Of a DNA stretch of 64,000 nt, positions 60,039-64,000 are shown one piece after another. The DNA is from Streptomyces sp. CB01635 (GTDB lineage: Bacteria > Actinomycetota > Actinomycetes > Streptomycetales > Streptomycetaceae). A program made the translations under genes and the position numbers. Under the pieces are notes generated by a model that saw only the letters and a list, made by a program, of their open reading frames with translations, was not told the DNA's origin and made no database searches. How positions within the stretch are numbered: the first letter of the stretch is position 1; each line of letters starts with the position of its first letter. Where the stretch lies: assembly GCF_002803065.1 (NCBI RefSeq), contig NZ_NNBL01000005.1, positions 62,001 to 126,000 of the forward strand, in the 5' to 3' direction.

Positions 60039-60896
60039 GTGCACGGGTGAGTTGTAGCGGAGCGATTCATCGATGGCCGCACCCGTCAGCTCAGGTTCGG
60101 CTCTGAGGAGGTCGAGCTGGTCCGGGTGGGTGAGCAGGGCGTGGAGCGTGCCGGAGATGAGATTGACGGTGCTCTCGTGGCCCGCGACAAGGAGCAGGAA
60201 GGCCATGCCGAGCAGTTCTTCGGTGGCCGGCGGGGCGTCAACGGCCGCGGCGTCGGTGGCGGCGAGGACGCTGAGCAGACCGGAGTCCGGTGTACGGCGC
60301 TTGTGGTCGATCAACTCGGCCAGATACACGGTCAGTTCGGTGGCGGCTGTGACCGCCTGCTCGGGGTTCGCCGGCATGACCAGCGCGTTGGACCAGGCGT
60401 GGAACACGGTGCGGTCGGACGCCGGGATGCCCAGGAGGTCGCAGATCACGGTGACCGGCAGCGGCAGTGCGTAGGCGCTGACCAGGTCGGCGGTCCCGTG
60501 GCGCGGGAGTTCGGCCAGCAGGTCGGTGGCCATGGCTTCGATCCGCGGGCGCAGGGCGGTGATGCGACCCGGAGTGAAGTGGCCCGCGACCAGGCGGCGG
60601 AGGCGGGTGTGCTGGGGTGGATCGGTCTGGAGCATGTTGCGCCCGATGGAGTGTCCCCCGTCGTCGCGCCAGGAGGCCGAGTGCCGGATGTCGTTGCGCA
60701 GGCGCGGATCGGTCAACGCGGCGCGCGCCGCGTCACGCGTGACGACCAGCCACGCCTCGCCGCTCCCCGGGACGAGGACACGGTGCACGGGACCCTTGGC
60801 CCGTAGGGCCGCGTATACGGGGAAGGGGTCTGCGGCCGTGTCGTGGCCTTCCGGGGCATGGTCGGCGAGGGTAGGCGGCTGCTGCATCCTCGTCAT
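60039..60896 (-). pseudogene. Cytochrome P450 truncated before the haem-binding loop
   Basis: The ATG at 60896 overlaps the patatin stop (ATGA). About 286 residues of a bacterial CYP follow: TDPPQHTRLRRLVAGHFTPGR (helix C), the I-helix oxygen motif LLLVAGHEST (235-244) and ExxR (Glu277-Ser-Leu-Arg280). Homology stops after YNSPVHA at about 60039. The frame continues to 59847 as Arg-rich non-P450 sequence, and the haem-ligand loop (FGxGxHxCxG) is absent on either strand nearby. The protein cannot bind haem normally, so it is a pseudogene. Confidence 0.85.
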
Positions 60897-61762
60897 CCCT
60901 TCCACAGACGGGCCACCGTTTCCGCGAGCACCGTGGCCTGGGCATGGCCGGCGCGGGCGGCGGCGGGCCTGCGCGTATCGGCGGTCATGTCGCGTCCCAT
61001 GGCGCGACGGGCGGCACGGTCCGGGGACACCAACACGATGTCGGCTCCCGCGGCCGCGAGTTCGGCCGCCTGCTGCTTGGCGCTCGGGTGCGGGCCCGGC
61101 GCGGTGGCCAACGGAGCGACGACCAGGACCCGCCGGTAGCCACTCGCCAGATGGATGTTGGCCGTGGCGCGGCTGCCACCGTCGATCCAGCGGCGCCCGG
61201 CCGCCGACGCCGGTGGCCAGACAACGGGGACAGCACAACTCGCCGCGACCGCTTCCGCGAGCGTGACCTGTCCGGTGGCATCGAACGTCCCAAGTGAACC
61301 GGTGTGCGCGTCGATTGCCGTGATCCGCAGGTCGGTGTTCGCGGGCCAGTCGGTGGCATCCCGCAGCAGGGCCGCGATGGTGCGGCGGACGTCTGATTCG
61401 GGTGCTGTCCGAGCGGCGAGCGCGGCTCGCCCAAGCCGCCGTACGGACCGCTGCGAGTCACGGGAGCCCAGTGCCGCCCAGAGAAATCGCAGGGTCTGGG
61501 TGGTGGTGACCGGCAGGTCGATCTGATCGGCTCGGGCCAACTGCCGCTCGTACAACTCTCGAGCGGATTCGCCACAGGCCATACGGGCACCGAAGATCGC
61601 GCCCGCCGACGTGCCGATGACCAGGTCGGCACGCAGGAGGTCGATCCCCGCGTCGGCGAGCCCGGCCAGCACGCCTGCCGTCCAGGCGCCGCCCACGGGT
61701 CCGCCACCGCCGAGGACCAGCGCCGTGCCGCCCCCGTCGCTCTTGTCGCCCCTGTCGCTCAT
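60893..61762 (-). CDS. Patatin-like phospholipase/lipid hydrolase
   Basis: A 289-residue protein. GAGGGGG precedes the ATG at 61762. The oxyanion hole is LVLGGGGPVGG (16-25), the nucleophile elbow GTSAG with Ser52, and the catalytic Asp194 lies in WIDGGSRAT. Ser-Asp dyad enzymes of this kind hydrolyse acyl esters of membrane lipids. It is divergent from a TetR gene with two palindromic operators between them, and translationally coupled to the broken P450, so it formerly headed a two-gene operon. Confidence 0.93.
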   Translation of the reverse strand: MSDRGDKSDGGGTALVLGGGGPVGGAWTAGVLAGLADAGIDLLRADLVIGTSAGAIFGARMACGESARELYERQLARADQIDLPVTTTQTLRFLWAALGSRDSQRSVRRLGRAALAARTAPESDVRRTIAALLRDATDWPANTDLRITAIDAHTGSLGTFDATGQVTLAEAVAASCAVPVVWPPASAAGRRWIDGGSRATANIHLASGYRRVLVVAPLATAPGPHPSAKQQAAELAAAGADIVLVSPDRAARRAMGRDMTADTRRPAAARAGHAQATVLAETVARLWKG

Positions 61763-61784
61763 GCCGCAACCCCCTCGATGCCGC

Positions 61785-61852
61785 AAATGGGGAGTGCTCC
61801 CCATTTCTCGCTTCGACGATAGCATCGGTACCGGGGAGCACTCCCCGGTACC
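61785..61852. promoter_or_regulatory. Two TetR-type operators between patatin and TetR genes
   Basis: AAATGGGGAG-TG-CTCCCCATTT occupies 61785-61806 and GGTACCGGGGAG-CA-CTCCCCGGTACC occupies 61827-61852. Both are perfect palindromes apart from the two central bases, share the core GGGGAG-NN-CTCCCC, and are 44 bases apart centre to centre. They would let one TetR dimer pair control both directions. Confidence 0.88.
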
Positions 61853-61862
61853 GTGAAGGGCG

Positions 61863-62579
61863 ATGAGAATGACAGACAGAACGGACCACCCGAACGGGAC
61901 CGCGGACACCGGCAGCGGCAGCGGCAGCGGTGCGGGCGCAGGCGCACCCGTCCGCCGCCGAGACGCCCGGCGCAACAGGGACCTTCTGATCGATGCCGCC
62001 CACGAGGTGTTCACCGAACAGGGCCTGAGCGCGCCGCTGGACGTGATCGCCCGTCGCGCGGGCGTGGGAAACGCCACCCTGTACCGGCACTTTCCCCACC
62101 GCGCCGCACTCGTCGACGCGGTCTTCCGCGACCAGCTGACCGGCACGATGGACGCCGGCGAACGCGCCCGGTCCACCGACGACGCCTGGACGGGGCTGAC
62201 CGGCTACCTCCAGGCCGTCTTCACCGTCCTGGCCACCGACCGCGGCACGAACGACCTCATGACGACCCACCTGGAGGGCGTCGAGTCGCTGGAGGCCGTA
62301 CACGCCCACAACCACCGCACCGTGGAACTCCTCCTCGAACGCGGTCGCGACCAGGGCACCGTCCGTCCCGATGTCACCACCGAGGACGTCCTGTTCGCCC
62401 TCGCCGCGCTCGGCCGCGCGGTCCCCGTGCTCACCACAGCGACCACTGCCGACGCCTGGCACCGCCCCCTCGCGCTCCTCTGCGACAGCCTCCGCGCCGC
62501 ACCGCCGTCGCCTCCACTCCCCTCCCCCGCACTCACTCCCGCGCAACTCAACGACACGTTGCGCCACTTCAACCGCTGA
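61863..62579 (+). CDS. TetR-family repressor of the patatin operon
   Basis: A 238-residue regulator. GAAGGG lies just before the ATG. A Gly/Ser-rich N-terminal tail (residues 13-28) precedes the HTH: RDLLIDAAHEVFTEQGLSAPLDVIARRAGVGNATLYRHFPHRAALVDAV. The C-terminal domain is the TetR_C type with FALAALGRAVPVLTTA. It is divergent from the patatin gene and probably binds the two GGGGAG-type palindromes, repressing itself and the hydrolase. Confidence 0.93.
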   Translation: MRMTDRTDHPNGTADTGSGSGSGAGAGAPVRRRDARRNRDLLIDAAHEVFTEQGLSAPLDVIARRAGVGNATLYRHFPHRAALVDAVFRDQLTGTMDAGERARSTDDAWTGLTGYLQAVFTVLATDRGTNDLMTTHLEGVESLEAVHAHNHRTVELLLERGRDQGTVRPDVTTEDVLFALAALGRAVPVLTTATTADAWHRPLALLCDSLRAAPPSPPLPSPALTPAQLNDTLRHFNR

Positions 62580-62686
62580 CGGCTGGAGCCGTCCGCCGAG
62601 GGTGTCCGCGAAGGCGCCGCGCGTCCGCCGCCGCCGCGAGTCCAAAAGGGGGCACACGGACAGCGCGGCACAGTTACGGTCACCAT

Positions 62687-63466
62687 GTGGAACAGAACGA
62701 ACGGCTCCTGCACAGCTCGTCGTTCGGTGCGGCGGCACCCGCATACGCCGAGCACCGCCCGGACTACGCGCAGGCCGCGGTGCGTTGGGCGCTCGAGCCC
62801 GCGCCGGGCCTCCGAGTGCTCGACCTCGGCGCCGGAACGGGCAAGCTGACCGCCGCGCTGGTCGCGCTGGGCGCCGAGGTCATCGCGGTCGAACCCGACC
62901 CGGCGATGCTGACCGAGTTGGGCCGCGCGCTGCCGGCTGTCCGCGCCTTGCCGGGTAGTGCTGAGGCGGTACCGCTGCCTGACGCGTCCGTCGATGCCGT
63001 CGTGGCCGGCAACGCCATGCACTGGTTCGACATGGACGTCGCGGGACCCGAGATTGCCAGAGTCCTCGCACCCGGTGGCGTGCTGGCCGGCTTGTGGAAC
63101 GTATTCGACAACCAGGTCGACTGGGTTGCCCAACTTGAGCGCGTCAGTGGGAGCGCGGCCATCGGGCCGCGGGACACACGCAGCAGTTGGCGCGCCGAGA
63201 CGGCCGGCGCACACCTTCCAAGGGCCGGCCTGGTCGCCCGGTTCGGCTCCCCTGAGCAGACCGAGTTCCCGCACGGGCAGCGCCGGACCGCCGACTCCCT
63301 CGTCGCGACGTTCGCGACCAAGGCGGGAGTGCTCGTCATGCCGGAACGGGAACGGGAGGCCACGCTCGACCCGATCCGCGCATTCCTTACGAGCAGACAG
63401 GAGACCGCCCACGGCGAGTTCACCCTCCCGATGCTGACCGGCGTGCTGCGCGTCCGGCGACTGTGA
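62687..63466 (+). CDS. Class I SAM-dependent methyltransferase
   Basis: A 259-residue protein. Motif I is VLDLGAGTGKLTAAL, the acidic loop VIAVEPDPAML, motif II-like SVDAVVAGNAMHWFD, and IARVLAPGGVLAGLWN follows. The GTG at 62687 is seven bases after TACGGT, so the transcript is probably leaderless. The start VEQNERLLHSSSFGAAAPAYAEHRPDY is typical of the UbiE-like group. The substrate is unknown. An Ala/Ser-rich longer frame upstream is discounted because it is antisense-like and overlaps the TetR gene. Confidence 0.9.
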   Translation: MEQNERLLHSSSFGAAAPAYAEHRPDYAQAAVRWALEPAPGLRVLDLGAGTGKLTAALVALGAEVIAVEPDPAMLTELGRALPAVRALPGSAEAVPLPDASVDAVVAGNAMHWFDMDVAGPEIARVLAPGGVLAGLWNVFDNQVDWVAQLERVSGSAAIGPRDTRSSWRAETAGAHLPRAGLVARFGSPEQTEFPHGQRRTADSLVATFATKAGVLVMPEREREATLDPIRAFLTSRQETAHGEFTLPMLTGVLRVRRL

Positions 63467-63580
63467 GTGTCATCAGCTCTCGTGACCGATCGCGTGAACT
63501 GGTGTGCGTGCCACGATTGTTGGGACGTAAGTTATGCCGTGGAAGCAGTTCACGCCTCGGTTGGAAGACGGACGGTACCC

Positions 63581-64000
63581 ATGACGGACGACGCGACGAC
63601 GCCCGGAGCTGCGGCTCACCAGAAGATCGACACGTCGGTTCCGCATTCGGCCCGGATCTGGAACTACTGGCTGGGCGGAAAGGACAACTACCCGGTCGAC
63701 GAGGAGGCGGGCGACGCGTACAGCGCCGTGTTCCCCGGGATCTCCACCATCGCCCGAAGCAGCCGCGCGTTCCTCCGCCGCAACATCTCGTACCTGGTCA
63801 CCGAGGCCGGCATCCGCCAGTTCCTGGACGTCGGGACCGGCCTGCCGACCGGGGACAACACCCACGAAGTCGCCCAGCGGCTCGCCCCCGAGACCAAGAT
63901 CGTGTACGTCGACCACGACCCGATGGTCCTCGCGCACGCCCGCGCGCTCCTCACCTCGACCCCCGAGGGTGCGACCGCCTACGTCGACGCGAACCTGTCC
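63581..64000 (+). CDS. DUF574/S-adenosyl methyltransferase family, 3' end outside the window
   Basis: The frame runs from ATG 63581 to the window edge (140 codons). GGAAG lies upstream. The N-terminus IDTSVPHSARIWNYWLGGKDNYPVDEEAGD is the hallmark of the actinobacterial SAM-dependent methyltransferase family formerly called DUF574, followed by motif I FLDVGTGLPTGDNTHEVAQ and VYVDHDPMVLAHARALL. Members are common in Streptomyces, often near secondary-metabolism or membrane-signalling genes; the substrate is unknown. Confidence 0.93.
   Translation, partial: MTDDATTPGAAAHQKIDTSVPHSARIWNYWLGGKDNYPVDEEAGDAYSAVFPGISTIARSSRAFLRRNISYLVTEAGIRQFLDVGTGLPTGDNTHEVAQRLAPETKIVYVDHDPMVLAHARALLTSTPEGATAYVDANLS

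Noticed and set aside
1..64000. tRNA, rRNA, CRISPR arrays, integrase or transposase genes
   Set aside because: None was recognised by eye; the region shows no transposase motif, no array of spaced repeats and no attachment-site duplication.

Overview
The window is very GC-rich (about 70 %), with strong G/C bias at third codon positions, many GTG starts, frequent leaderless -10 boxes 6-7 bases before the start codon, AGGAG-type ribosome sites elsewhere, Tat-exported proteins and protein families typical of Streptomyces (SARP/AfsR, DUF574-type methyltransferase, short Cys leader peptides, HelR with a rifamycin-associated element). It reads as a chromosomal stretch of a Streptomyces or close relative. 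No rRNA, tRNA, CRISPR array, intact insertion sequence or phage module was seen.

Left part (1-10.6 kb): end of a histidine kinase, a Ser/Lys/Pro-repeat lipoprotein, a decayed SARP/AfsR regulator, a blasticidin-S-deaminase-like enzyme convergent with a VOC protein, a leaderless MerR regulator coupled to a membrane protein, an APH-fold kinase, and an ABC-2 exporter next to a NarL-type two-component pair.

10.6-17.0 kb (minus strand): a NarK-like transporter followed by a membrane protein, a Nap/Nas-like molybdopterin oxidoreductase, a 4Fe-4S ferredoxin, a Tat Rieske protein and a small membrane protein, probably one nitrate-reducing electron-transfer unit. 17.1-26 kb: an autoregulated HTH/Clp_N pair, a ferric-reductase-like flavoprotein with a newly noted 57-residue partner, a K+-channel/RCK-like protein, and VanZ plus a VanRS-like pair whose promoter carries five 12-bp phased repeats. 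26.1-28.6 kb: helR (RNA polymerase protection from rifamycin) behind a rifamycin-associated element.

28.7-40.3 kb: secreted DUF6299-like protein, GNAT, MMPL transporter, inositol-monophosphatase-like protein, two sulfur-type FMN monooxygenases behind a cysteine leader peptide, then isochorismatase-like, C45 Ntn-hydrolase and NCS1 permease genes.

40.6-56.7 kb is the most unusual region. Four agmatine/peptidylarginine-deiminase-family enzymes (two clearly exported, one uncertain, one cytosolic) lie with two paralogous TetR regulators, a membrane Ser/Thr kinase, a divergent urease (fused gamma-beta plus alpha, without accessory genes) and a complete five-gene peptide-type ABC importer. Four near-identical 18-bp palindromes (TGACTGAANTTTCAGTCA type) sit in front of one deiminase gene, between a TetR gene and the kinase, before the urease and before the cytosolic deiminase. 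This looks like one regulon for guanidino-nitrogen scavenging. I infer outside-cell deimination, import, cytosolic deimination and ammonia release; the substrates are unknown.

56.8-64 kb: a membrane protein, an EEP phosphodiesterase, a YciI protein, a lipoprotein, a broken P450 with an opposite-strand P450 fragment at the break, a patatin/TetR divergent pair with two operators, and two methyltransferases, the last cut by the window edge.
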